Shown here: piece by piece, positions 1 to 7,416 of the stretch
How the letters are laid out: every line of letters starts with the position of its first letter
Numbering within the stretch: the first letter of the stretch is position 1
NCBI GenBank assembly: GCA_964605365.1
Contig: CAZSCF010000008.1
Coordinates: 1-25,464, forward strand
Reading direction: 5' to 3'
From: CAZSCF01 sp964605365
Lineage (GTDB): Bacteria > Patescibacteriota > Minisyncoccia > Moranbacterales > UBA2206
Length of the DNA: 25,464 nt
Made by a program: the position numbers and the translations under genes
Notes under the pieces: generated by a model
Databases searched by the model: none
What the model was told of the DNA's origin: nothing
What the model saw: the letters and a program-made list of their open reading frames with translations, nothing else

Positions 1-227
1 ATCTAATATTCTATTGAGCAGTAAAACTTTGAGCATTCTTCGGGCTCTGCCAAATAACCGCAGAATGGCTAGTAAAACAAATCGGGTGAAGTAAGCCGCA
101 CCCAATCTGCCGATATTCTAAGAGGCGGACAAACAAAAAAGGCTGATGATTTGGTAAAAATAAAAACATTCCCTGTCTGGCGGTTTACCATTTCCGTCAG
201 ATATTCAAAGGGAGAAAGGAGGAAAAA
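1..227 (+). other. Structured upstream region of the hairpin-rich gene
   Basis: No gene is supported here. The stretch holds several short inverted repeats: 46-64 (TCTGC/GCAGA), 84-103 (GGGTG/CACCC), 106-129 (TCTGCC/GGCGGA with one G-T pair) and 176-201 (TCTGGCGG/CCGTCAGA with one G-T pair, loop TTTACCATTT). The loop of the last hairpin contains TTTACCA (184-190), which is fully complementary to TGGTAAA at 152-158, so two alternative folds or a pseudoknot are possible. The final 25 bases before the start codon at 228 are A/G-rich and free of obvious pairing. No promoter is visible, so the transcript may begin left of the window. I read this as the 5' leader of the gene at 228, by inference. 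Confidence 0.5.
215..222 (+). promoter_or_regulatory. Consensus Shine-Dalgarno for the ORF at 228
   Basis: AAAGGAGG ends five bases before the ATG at 228. It sits in an unpaired purine-rich stretch between the hairpin at 176-201 and the first hairpin of the coding region (242-256). Most genes in this window have no such site, so its presence here supports real and possibly strong translation of the ORF. Confidence 0.75.
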
Positions 228-755
228 ATGGAAATTTTTGAGACCCCCGGTGGGTCAATATTTATTACTTTCAACCACTACGGTGGTTGGGAGTTGGAGT
301 TTTCCTCAGCGGAGGACGGAGGAAAGCTTCAGCGTTCCGGTGATTCTTTCAGAATCATTGGATGGGGCGTAACCATCCAGGGGAGGATGAGTTACGCTGG
401 TAACGTGGTCTCCCGGGACCACGTAGAGTTCAAGGCCGTCAATGAGGAAGACGCCCTTGAATACGAGGGGTGGTTTGCGCCAGAAACGGCGCAACCTACC
501 CCGAAGGAAGTGGATACCCCTCAGTGGGTGCCACTTTCTTCAAGAGACATCTGGGACATGGTGTCATGGATGTCCTCCCTCGCCATCCATGGCGGAGGAG
601 TCCCCGGGCTCCGAGGGGAAAGATATTGGAGCAATAAAAACGCGGCGGAGGCAGAGGACGCCGCGTACAACTCCCGTCTAGTCTTTTCAAAAGATAAGAA
701 CGTGGAGTTGTGTTGGGAGGAAGAACCTCCTGACACTCCGGAGCCGATAGCCTAA
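228..755 (+). CDS. Hypothetical tryptophan-rich acidic protein encoded in a densely folded mRNA
   Basis: This is a 175-residue protein I do not recognise. It has no signal peptide, membrane segment or known motif. It is rich in Trp (about ten), Gly and acidic residues, and ends in a Glu/Pro-rich tail. The start at 228 is fixed by a consensus Shine-Dalgarno. Codon use differs sharply from the neighbours: GAG, GGG, GCC, CTC and GTC are common, while nearby genes prefer A/T-ending codons. The nucleotide sequence is almost completely partitioned into consecutive perfect or near-perfect hairpins, for example 272-289, 341-357, 403-424, 503-541, 575-600 and 640-666. The TAA stop lies in the loop of a hairpin at 745-765. 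The open frame plus ribosome site argue that it is translated. The alternative is that the RNA is the main product and the frame is incidental or dual-use. The compositional break suggests transfer or strong selection for RNA structure. Confidence 0.6.
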   Translation: MEIFETPGGSIFITFNHYGGWELEFSSAEDGGKLQRSGDSFRIIGWGVTIQGRMSYAGNVVSRDHVEFKAVNEEDALEYEGWFAPETAQPTPKEVDTPQWVPLSSRDIWDMVSWMSSLAIHGGGVPGLRGERYWSNKNAAEAEDAAYNSRLVFSKDKNVELCWEEEPPDTPEPIA

Positions 756-983
756 CCAGCTATCGTAATAATACTTTGGTTGGTTGCCAAAGTTTCCGCA
801 AAAACCAGCGGAGTAAAAGTACGGGTTAGTTTTTGTATCCAGGGTAGGTTTTATATAAAAACCACACACTGGAGCCAAACCGGAAAGCAGAGTCCGGCGG
901 AAGCGCTGGCCCGTTAGTCAGCGCAGGGTATGAGAGGCGCCTGACCACAAAGCCTCTCGCGGCAGTTCTTACCACGAGCTGCC
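242..983 (+). ncRNA. Chain of about 24 adjacent hairpins spanning the ORF and its 3' region
   Basis: Stems I could pair by eye, in order: 242-256, 272-289 (7 bp, TACG loop), 303-316, 317-339 (weak), 341-357 (7 bp), 359-379 (7 bp), 391-404, 403-424 (8 bp), 429-461 (7+4 bp), 467-502 (14 bp with two bulges), 503-541 (11 bp plus an inner 4 bp), 546-574, 575-600 (11 bp, one mismatch), 601-619, 624-636, 640-666 (8 bp), 667-711 (8+3+5 bp), 716-730, 745-765 (7 bp), 773-793 (7 bp), 795-812, 838-873, 880-897, 903-924, 932-958 (7 bp) and 961-983 (8 bp). They hardly overlap and leave only short linkers. Such density is not expected by chance or from ordinary coding sequence. It resembles large structured RNAs or ordered viral RNA genomes, but I match it to no known family. 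Confidence 0.6.
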
Positions 984-990
984 TTTTTCT
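961..990 (+). terminator. Rho-independent terminator of the hairpin-rich transcript
   Basis: GGCAGTTC (961-968) pairs with GAGCTGCC (976-983) with one G-T pair, loop TTACCAC, followed directly by TTTTTCTTT. This marks the 3' end of the transcript carrying the ORF at 228. The T-tract (984-992) is itself complementary to AAAGAAAAA at 1009-1017. Confidence 0.75.
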
Positions 991-1041
991 TTATATAACG
1001 TAAAAAGCAAAGAAAAAGAACGAAAAAAAGAGAGGCGGAAT

Positions 1042-1070
1042 TTGACTTATTCGCCAAAATAATATATAAT
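1042..1070 (+). promoter_or_regulatory. Sigma-70-type promoter of the AAA ATPase/GNAT operon
   Basis: TTGACT (1042-1047), a 17-base spacer, then TATAAT (1065-1070). It lies 60 bases before the ATG at 1130. Two inverted repeats follow: TTAGG...CCTAA (1070-1091) and GGTGA...TCACC (1106-1121). The sequence CCAAAATAATAT occurs both in the spacer/-10 region (1054-1065) and overlapping the start codon (1120-1131). These could be repressor sites, by inference. Confidence 0.7.
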
Positions 1071-1129
1071 TAGGGTAGTTAATTGACCTAAATAATATAA
1101 ATTTCGGTGAATATAATCACCAAAATAAT

Positions 1130-2266
1130 ATGAAAATAGAGAGAACTATCCAAAAAGAAATAGAAAAACGCTTATTTAAAGGAAAAATAATCATTATTTA
1201 TGGTCCGCGCCGAGTCGGAAAAACTACATTGGTTCAGAGACTACTGGAAAAATATGCTGAAGGACACAATACAAAATATCTCAATGGCGATGATTTGGAT
1301 GTGCGTCAGGCGCTTGCCAATAAGACTTCTACAGAGCTGAAAAAATATCTTGACCAAAAAGATTTTGTGGTTATTGATGAAGCGCAGCGAATTGAAAATG
1401 TCGGGCTTACTTTGAAATTGTTGGTGGACAACTATCCCAAAATGCAAATTATTGCCACCGGTTCATCATCATTCGATTTGTCAAATAAAATAATAGAACC
1501 GCTTACTGGAAGAAAGTACGAGTTTTTTCTTCATCCATTTTCTCTGGAAGAATTATCGCAAAAATATGATAGTCATGAAACGCGCAGAATATTGGAACGG
1601 CAAATAATATTCGGGGCTTATCCGGAAGTTGTCGATGCCGGAGATGAAGCTAAAAGCAGATTGAAGGAAATAGCTCACAGCTATCTATATAAAGATGTTT
1701 TGGAATACCAGGGGCTCAAACATTCCGATCTTCTGGACAATTTGTTGCAAGCACTGGCTTTACAAATCGGTAACGAAGTGTCGTATAATGAATTGGCCAA
1801 TCTTTTGAAAATTAGCAAAAACACAGTAGAAAACTATATTAGAATTTTAGAGCAAGCTTTCGTCATTTTTCGCTTGCGGCCGCTTTCGCGCAATTTGCGC
1901 AATGAGCTTAAAAAACTACGCAAGATTTATTTTTATGACACCGGAGTACGCAACGCTTTGATCAACAACTTCAATCCTCTTGAACTGCGAAATGACGCCG
2001 GCGTGCTTTGGGAAAATTTTATGATAAGTGAGCGTATGAAATATAACAACAATAATGAACATGACAAGCTCACATATTTTTGGCGGACAATGCAAAAGCA
2101 AGAAATTGATTATATTGAAGAAGAAGGCGGGAAAATGCAAGCCTTCGAATTCAAATGGAAAAAGGATAAATTCAAAAAACCCAAAGCGTTTTTGAGTGCT
2201 TACTCGGGCAGCGATGCATTTTTAATCAATCGAGACAATTTTGGGGAATTTGTGGGAATTAAATAA
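1130..2266 (+). CDS. AAA-family ATPase with DUF4143-type C-terminal domain
   Basis: This 378-residue protein belongs to the widespread AAA_14/DUF4143 ATPase family, whose physiological role is mostly unknown. The Walker A motif GPRRVGKTT is at residues 25-33 and Walker B FVVIDEAQ at 79-86. A sensor-like ATGSSSF segment follows, then a winged-helix-like stretch (SYNELANLLKISKNTVENYI). The C-terminal part has a PD-(D/E)XK-like pattern: EID, about 12 residues, then EFKW, typical of the DUF4143 domain. Family members are often toxin-antitoxin-like, mobile or defence-associated, but nothing here proves this. It has its own promoter, and the next gene starts one base after its stop, so the two are probably co-transcribed. 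Length is normal for the family. Confidence 0.85.
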   Translation: MKIERTIQKEIEKRLFKGKIIIIYGPRRVGKTTLVQRLLEKYAEGHNTKYLNGDDLDVRQALANKTSTELKKYLDQKDFVVIDEAQRIENVGLTLKLLVDNYPKMQIIATGSSSFDLSNKIIEPLTGRKYEFFLHPFSLEELSQKYDSHETRRILERQIIFGAYPEVVDAGDEAKSRLKEIAHSYLYKDVLEYQGLKHSDLLDNLLQALALQIGNEVSYNELANLLKISKNTVENYIRILEQAFVIFRLRPLSRNLRNELKKLRKIYFYDTGVRNALINNFNPLELRNDAGVLWENFMISERMKYNNNNEHDKLTYFWRTMQKQEIDYIEEEGGKMQAFEFKWKKDKFKKPKAFLSAYSGSDAFLINRDNFGEFVGIK

Positions 2267-2267
2267 T

Positions 2268-4853
2268 ATGGAAAAAAAAATTAACAATTTCTTTGAAAAA
2301 ACTGAAAAAAAGATTTTGATTAGTGATAGCGAACGCGAGTCGGTAAAAGACCAACTTTTGGATTATTTGAAACAAAACAAAATATTCATCGAAAAATTTG
2401 ACGAAAGAAACCGACAGAGATACAAAATATTCGATCTGGAACATTTTCTCGATCCTGAGTTTCAAAAAAATGCCGCTGAATTTTTGCATAACAGAAATCG
2501 CGAGATGCCGGGCGGCCGATACTTAATCTTCGAACTGCTTAAGGATTTTGAAGTTATTTCCAAAACGGACAGTGAAAAGAATCCGGAGGCCAAGCCGCAG
2601 CCCCTATTTAATTATCCGAAAAATATTGAAGAAGCGGTGGATCCGCGAACGATAAAGGAAAAGCAGTATTATTTGGATTATTGGGACATTGTCGGACAAG
2701 GAAGTCATATGGCGGATTGGAATAGGAAGTTGATGTTGGAAAGCGGTGAAGCGATAAATCTCAAAGAACATGCCTTGGCAGTTTTGTTGTTTCGAAAAAT
2801 GAATGCCAAAAGAGAAAAAGAAACAAGTGAACTGATGGTGAATGACGGAAGGGGCGGTCGGACAAAAATTAATGTCGATATCATTCTAGATTATGCGAAA
2901 AAAATGGGAATGGGACATCTCGGAAGCGCGAGTGAACAGACTGCGATTGATGATCCGCAAAATTTTTTGAAAAAATATTGTCCGCACATTCTGGAAAGCG
3001 GATTGGTCAAAGCGGATGATTTTCAGATATTGACTTCTGGCAGGAGCGGAGAGCTGATCAGGAAGGAAAAAACAGTGGACAAAAACAACAAGTTAGAGAT
3101 AATGGCGAATGGCGCGCGCTACTATTTTGGTCGAGAAAAATTCATTGTAAAATCAGGAGGGAAAAATGAAGAATATGATACGCGAGATTTAAAAATTACC
3201 ATACTCGATGATAAATATTTGGGGATAATAAAAACCGTCAAGGGGTATGCTTCCCTGTTGTATAAAGTCAGAATGCTGTCTGACGGCGAAAAAGCGGAAA
3301 AAGCAAAAGAAATAGAAATCAGAGATGGAAAAAAATATAGCAAAACCGAATTAGCATTGCGTACATTGGTCAACAAAGAAGAAATTATTGAACGTCTGGA
3401 AAAATGGGATGTGCATGCGAACAATCTGCGCCGGCCAGATGAAAGCGAAAGTAACTACAATGAAAGGATGAATAAAATCCAAAATTATGAGTTCATAAAA
3501 AAAATAGAGCAGGACTTTGCTTTAAAATGCGATTTGGGCATACATCATCTGTCTTGGCGCGAGCAGCAATGGTTGGCATCGGCTTGTTTTGAGATGGGCA
3601 GTAAAAACTATGAAAAGCTTTTGGCGTTCGGAGCGCAATATGGTTTAACCGGTTTAAAAACATTTTTGAGTTGCGAGTTTGATATTAAAAATGGCCAAAA
3701 AATTCTCGATATTGGCGAAAAATTAAATCCGGAACAAGCCGGCGCGGTTTTTGGTAAATTATCCGAAATCATTGATTTGGCCGAAAAAAAGAACGAAGAA
3801 TTGGGCAAGTTGGTTTATGAAGACGAAAAAAATGTTGATACGCAAGACATAAAATTCAGACTTTTGGATAGAGCCAGAAATATCATTGTAAATTTCGGCG
3901 AAAAATTAAGCGGCAAAAAAACCGATCAAGATCAGATAAGCCAATTATTATCCGATTTGGAAAAAACTAAAACCGAAGTTATTCTTTTGGTGGCAACTTT
4001 TAAGTCTGCCAAAGCCCAGGGTGAAAATATCGACTGGGAAAAGATAAGAAATTTCGGCTTGGAAATAAAAGATTTTGGAGCGGAATTTGATAAAGAAACA
4101 AAACAGGAGATGTTATTCGTAGCTGAACGCAATTGGAGACAAAATGAAAAACTGAAAGATGCGGTTATAGCAGGCTTTGGGGATTCTTTGTCCAATACGG
4201 AAAACCAAAAATTCTATGTTCTAAAATATCAAGGCAAAATCGTTTCTTTCGTACGTTTCCAAAAAACTGAAAGCGAAAAAGTGTTGTATGCCGGTTCATT
4301 TAATGTGGATCCGGAGGCACGCGGAATAGGCGTAGGCGAAGAAATGATGAATCGCGCTCTTGTTAAAGAGGGAAAAACCCATGTGTTGGAAGCGACAGTT
4401 TCTCCGCGTATCATAGCCGGAACTTGTTATGTGGAAAAAATTGGGTTTGTGGTTGATGGAATTATTGCCGATTATCATCATACTGGCGAATCACTTTTTA
4501 GCATCCGGCTGGACGGGGAGCAAAATAAAAAATATATTTATCGCAATGAAGGCAAGGAAAATAAAATCATTGAAGAGCAAATAAAAAAACAATGTTTTTC
4601 ACAAGAAAATATCGATCCGATTATCGGAGCAGAAACGATTGTTCTAAAATTCGATATGCAAAATGATTTTGAAAAGATGAAAGAAGCGATGCGGAAATTA
4701 TTGATTGCCAAAGACGATGAGGGAAAAGATGTTCCCGGTCAGAATGTGGAAAATAAATACATAATAACTAGATATTTCAAGGATAAGGAAGAAAAAGAAA
4801 AGGACATAAGATATTTTGTGTTGGAAAAGATAATTGCTAAAATATTTTCTTAA
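2268..4853 (+). CDS. Large protein of unknown function with a GNAT acetyltransferase domain
   Basis: I chose the ATG at 2268, which begins MEKKINNFFEK one base after the upstream stop. The longer frame from 2241 would overlap that gene with a non-ATG start. The product is 861 residues, soluble and charged, with no signal peptide or membrane segment. Around residues 640-760 there is a GNAT fold. The acetyl-CoA loop reads VDPEARGIGVGEEM near residue 680, preceded by a strand ending in AGSFN and followed by a Y-x-K-x-GF segment (CYVEKIGF). The N-terminal 600 residues are not recognised. They contain Lys/Glu-rich probable helices, and long multi-domain proteins of this kind are common in CPR genomes. 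The acetyl acceptor is unknown. Co-transcription with the ATPase suggests a joint function. Confidence 0.7.
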   Translation: MEKKINNFFEKTEKKILISDSERESVKDQLLDYLKQNKIFIEKFDERNRQRYKIFDLEHFLDPEFQKNAAEFLHNRNREMPGGRYLIFELLKDFEVISKTDSEKNPEAKPQPLFNYPKNIEEAVDPRTIKEKQYYLDYWDIVGQGSHMADWNRKLMLESGEAINLKEHALAVLLFRKMNAKREKETSELMVNDGRGGRTKINVDIILDYAKKMGMGHLGSASEQTAIDDPQNFLKKYCPHILESGLVKADDFQILTSGRSGELIRKEKTVDKNNKLEIMANGARYYFGREKFIVKSGGKNEEYDTRDLKITILDDKYLGIIKTVKGYASLLYKVRMLSDGEKAEKAKEIEIRDGKKYSKTELALRTLVNKEEIIERLEKWDVHANNLRRPDESESNYNERMNKIQNYEFIKKIEQDFALKCDLGIHHLSWREQQWLASACFEMGSKNYEKLLAFGAQYGLTGLKTFLSCEFDIKNGQKILDIGEKLNPEQAGAVFGKLSEIIDLAEKKNEELGKLVYEDEKNVDTQDIKFRLLDRARNIIVNFGEKLSGKKTDQDQISQLLSDLEKTKTEVILLVATFKSAKAQGENIDWEKIRNFGLEIKDFGAEFDKETKQEMLFVAERNWRQNEKLKDAVIAGFGDSLSNTENQKFYVLKYQGKIVSFVRFQKTESEKVLYAGSFNVDPEARGIGVGEEMMNRALVKEGKTHVLEATVSPRIIAGTCYVEKIGFVVDGIIADYHHTGESLFSIRLDGEQNKKYIYRNEGKENKIIEEQIKKQCFSQENIDPIIGAETIVLKFDMQNDFEKMKEAMRKLLIAKDDEGKDVPGQNVENKYIITRYFKDKEEKEKDIRYFVLEKIIAKIFS

Positions 4854-4883
4854 AATGATTTTCTAGAATTATATTTTGAAAAT

Positions 4884-4917
4884 AAAAAAACAGTGTCGAG
4901 TAATTGGCACTGTTTTT
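4884..4917. terminator. Bidirectional terminator between convergent genes
   Basis: AACAGTGTC (4889-4897) pairs with GGCACTGTT (4906-4914), nine base pairs with one G-T, loop of eight. A run of A precedes it and a run of T follows it, so it can serve both the GNAT gene (plus) and gyrA (minus). Confidence 0.85.
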
Positions 4918-4948
4918 ATATCCGGCAGTTTGTTTGTGTATGAACTTA

Positions 4949-7384
4949 TTACAAAATTGTAATAGCGGAAACCTTATCGCCGCTTTGCGGTCGCATGACT
5001 CTGACGCCCTGGGTGGCGCGACCGAGAGAAGAAACGCTTTTGAGTGGAATGCGAATAATCTGTCCTTTTTCTGAACTCAAAATCAAATCATTTTCAATAT
5101 CATCAATATTGATGATATCCGCTCCGATTATTTTTCCTGTTTTGACAGTAACATTGGCCGTCTTGATTCCACTGCCTCCGCGATTTTGAACCTTGTAAAA
5201 TTTTAAGTCACTTCTTTTGCCATAACCGTTTTCAGTGATGATAAGAAGTTGGTTGCCTTTTTGATTTTTGAGAACCACATCCATGCCTACAACTTTGTCT
5301 TCTTTTTTAAGTTTGATGCCTCTGACTCCGGCAGCTGAACGACCCATTGGGCGAACATCTTTTTCTTTGAAATGAATAGCTTGTCCCTTGGAGGTGGTAA
5401 TAATCATTTCATCTTGTCCGCTTGTCGGTTCAACCCAACGCAAAGCATCTTCCTTAGCCAACTTGATGGCTAAAAGTCCGGAACGTCTTACATTATCAAA
5501 GTCAGAAAGATTGGTTTTTTTGACTGTTCCCATTTCGGTTGTCATAAACAAGAATTTGTATCCATCGTCTTTATTGAAAGGAATAATGGCGGTAACAGAC
5601 TCTTCTTGGGAAAGCTGTAAAAAATTAACAATCGATTGTCCTTTGGCAGTGCGTGAAGAGGCGGGGATTTCGTATGCTTTGGTCTGAAATACTTTGCCGC
5701 TATTGGTAAAGAATAAAAGATTGTCATGCGACATCGCGCCAATAACTTTTTTAATGGTATCTTCTTCTTTGGTGACCGCGCCAATAACCCCTTTGCCACC
5801 ACGCTTCTGAACTTTATAGACGGTTGGATCCATACGTTTGATGTATCCTTGTTCGGTAATGGTAATAATAGCTTCTTCGTTGGGAATTAAATCTTCTTGT
5901 TTGAATTCTCCGATAGCCGATTTGATAACTTTGGTTTTCCTTTCATCACCGAATTTTTCTTTAACGCGAATAAGCTCATCTTTAACGATAGCCAGGATTT
6001 TTTTTACGCTTTTCAAAATATCCTCCAATTTTTTAATGAGAGCTAATTTTTCCTTGAGTTCGTCTTCAATCTTTTTTCGCTCCAAGCCGGCCAAAGTTTG
6101 CAGTCTCATTTCCAAGATAGCCGTGGATTGTTTTTCGGAAAACTTGAATTTTTGCATTAAGTTTTTGTGTGCATCTTCTTTGGTTGGAGATTTCCTTATG
6201 AGGCTAATAATTTGATCGATATGATCGAGAGCTTTTTTAAGTCCTTCCAAAATGTGCGCGCGATCTTTGGCTTTGTCCAATTCAAATTGAGTTTTACGGG
6301 TAATAACGATTTTTCTGTGTGCCAAATAGTATTCCAACATTGATTTCAAATTCAAAACTGTCGGTTCAATTCCGTCAACCAAAGCCAGCATATTTACTCC
6401 AAAATTTTTCTGCAGGTCGGTAAGGGTGTAAAGTTTGTTAAGGACTTTTTGCGGATAAGCGTCTTTTTTAAGATCGATAACTAAACGTACGCCTTCCTTA
6501 TCGGATTCATCGCGAATATCTTTAATACCCAGAATCTTTCCTTCTCTGACAAGGTCAGCCATTTTTTCAATCATAGCGGCCTTGTTGGTGGCATAAGTCA
6601 TTTCGGTAATTATGATCTGAAAAGCGCCGGCTTTATTTTCAACAATTTCGGCTTTAGCGCGTGTTAAAATTTTTCCGCGACCGGTTTTGTAAGCTTCCAG
6701 AATATCTTTTTTGTTGTAGATAATTCCTCCGGTCGGAAAATCGGGTCCGGTTATAAATTGAGTAAGATCTTCAACTGTGGCATCCGGATTGTCTGCTAAA
6801 TGACAAATTCCATCTACCAATTCACCAAGATTGTGTGGAGGAATGTTGGTAGCCATACCGACTGCGATTCCCATGCTGCCATTTAAAAGTAATTGAGGAA
6901 GATTGGCGGGAAGAACAGTCGGTTCTTTATGCTGTCCGTCAAAATTAGGCACAAAATCAACGGTGTTTTTTTCAATATCCAAAAGCATCTCTTCAGCAAT
7001 GGGAGAGAGCTTGGCTTCAGTATAACGATAAGCCGCGGCGCCGTCGCCATCCATGGAGCCAAAGTTTCCTTGTCCCCAAACCAGAGGGTAACGAAGCGAG
7101 AAATCCTGAGCCATACGAACCATGGAATCATAAACAGCCGCATCTCCATGCGGATGAAATTTTCCCAGTACTTCTCCAACAACGGTAGCGGATTTTCTGA
7201 ATTTGGCGCCTGGCTTGAGTCCGGTGTTCCACATGGAATAAAGAATACGACGGTGGACGGGTTTTAATCCATCACGTACATCCGGTAAAGCGCGAGCCAC
7301 AATTACGCTCATGGCATAATCCAAATATGATTGCTGGACTTCTTCGGTTATTCCGCGCGGATTTATTTGACCTATGGTGCTCAT
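4949..7384 (-). CDS. gyrA: DNA gyrase subunit A
   Basis: This is the 811-residue breakage-reunion subunit of type IIA topoisomerase, which with GyrB introduces negative supercoils. The N-terminus has the canonical DGLKPVHRRILY segment (38-49). The catalytic tyrosine is Tyr121 in AYRYTE, and the quinolone-determining helix reads HPHGDAAVYDSMVRMAQ (77-93). The C-terminal beta-pinwheel is complete, and its QKRGGKG sequence matches the GyrA box, which separates GyrA from ParC. The residue equivalent to E. coli Ser83 is alanine (Ala82), while the Asp87 equivalent is conserved (Asp86). The gene is third in a minus-strand unit, 32 bases after a small membrane-protein gene. There is no clear Shine-Dalgarno before the ATG. 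Length is slightly below the E. coli protein, as usual outside the proteobacteria. Confidence 0.97.
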   Translation of the reverse strand: MSTIGQINPRGITEEVQQSYLDYAMSVIVARALPDVRDGLKPVHRRILYSMWNTGLKPGAKFRKSATVVGEVLGKFHPHGDAAVYDSMVRMAQDFSLRYPLVWGQGNFGSMDGDGAAAYRYTEAKLSPIAEEMLLDIEKNTVDFVPNFDGQHKEPTVLPANLPQLLLNGSMGIAVGMATNIPPHNLGELVDGICHLADNPDATVEDLTQFITGPDFPTGGIIYNKKDILEAYKTGRGKILTRAKAEIVENKAGAFQIIITEMTYATNKAAMIEKMADLVREGKILGIKDIRDESDKEGVRLVIDLKKDAYPQKVLNKLYTLTDLQKNFGVNMLALVDGIEPTVLNLKSMLEYYLAHRKIVITRKTQFELDKAKDRAHILEGLKKALDHIDQIISLIRKSPTKEDAHKNLMQKFKFSEKQSTAILEMRLQTLAGLERKKIEDELKEKLALIKKLEDILKSVKKILAIVKDELIRVKEKFGDERKTKVIKSAIGEFKQEDLIPNEEAIITITEQGYIKRMDPTVYKVQKRGGKGVIGAVTKEEDTIKKVIGAMSHDNLLFFTNSGKVFQTKAYEIPASSRTAKGQSIVNFLQLSQEESVTAIIPFNKDDGYKFLFMTTEMGTVKKTNLSDFDNVRRSGLLAIKLAKEDALRWVEPTSGQDEMIITTSKGQAIHFKEKDVRPMGRSAAGVRGIKLKKEDKVVGMDVVLKNQKGNQLLIITENGYGKRSDLKFYKVQNRGGSGIKTANVTVKTGKIIGADIINIDDIENDLILSSEKGQIIRIPLKSVSSLGRATQGVRVMRPQSGDKVSAITIL

Positions 7385-7416
7385 TTTGGTAATTTTTTTA
7401 AATGAATTAGTTTGTT

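Noticed and set aside
151..372. ORF starting at TTG 151
   Set aside because: It overlaps the better-supported frame at 228, uses a non-ATG start with no ribosome site, and its translation has no protein-like character beyond chance.
496..736. Minus-strand open frames under the hairpin ORF
   Set aside because: G/C-rich palindromic sequence keeps several frames open on both strands. Only the plus frame has a ribosome site and start in unpaired sequence.
1..983. Viroid/Obelisk-like RNA or an integrated RNA-phage genome
   Set aside because: Obelisks fold into one long rod, whereas this is a linear chain of local hairpins. The ORF shows no replicase, coat or maturation features I can recognise. 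Kept only as an analogy.
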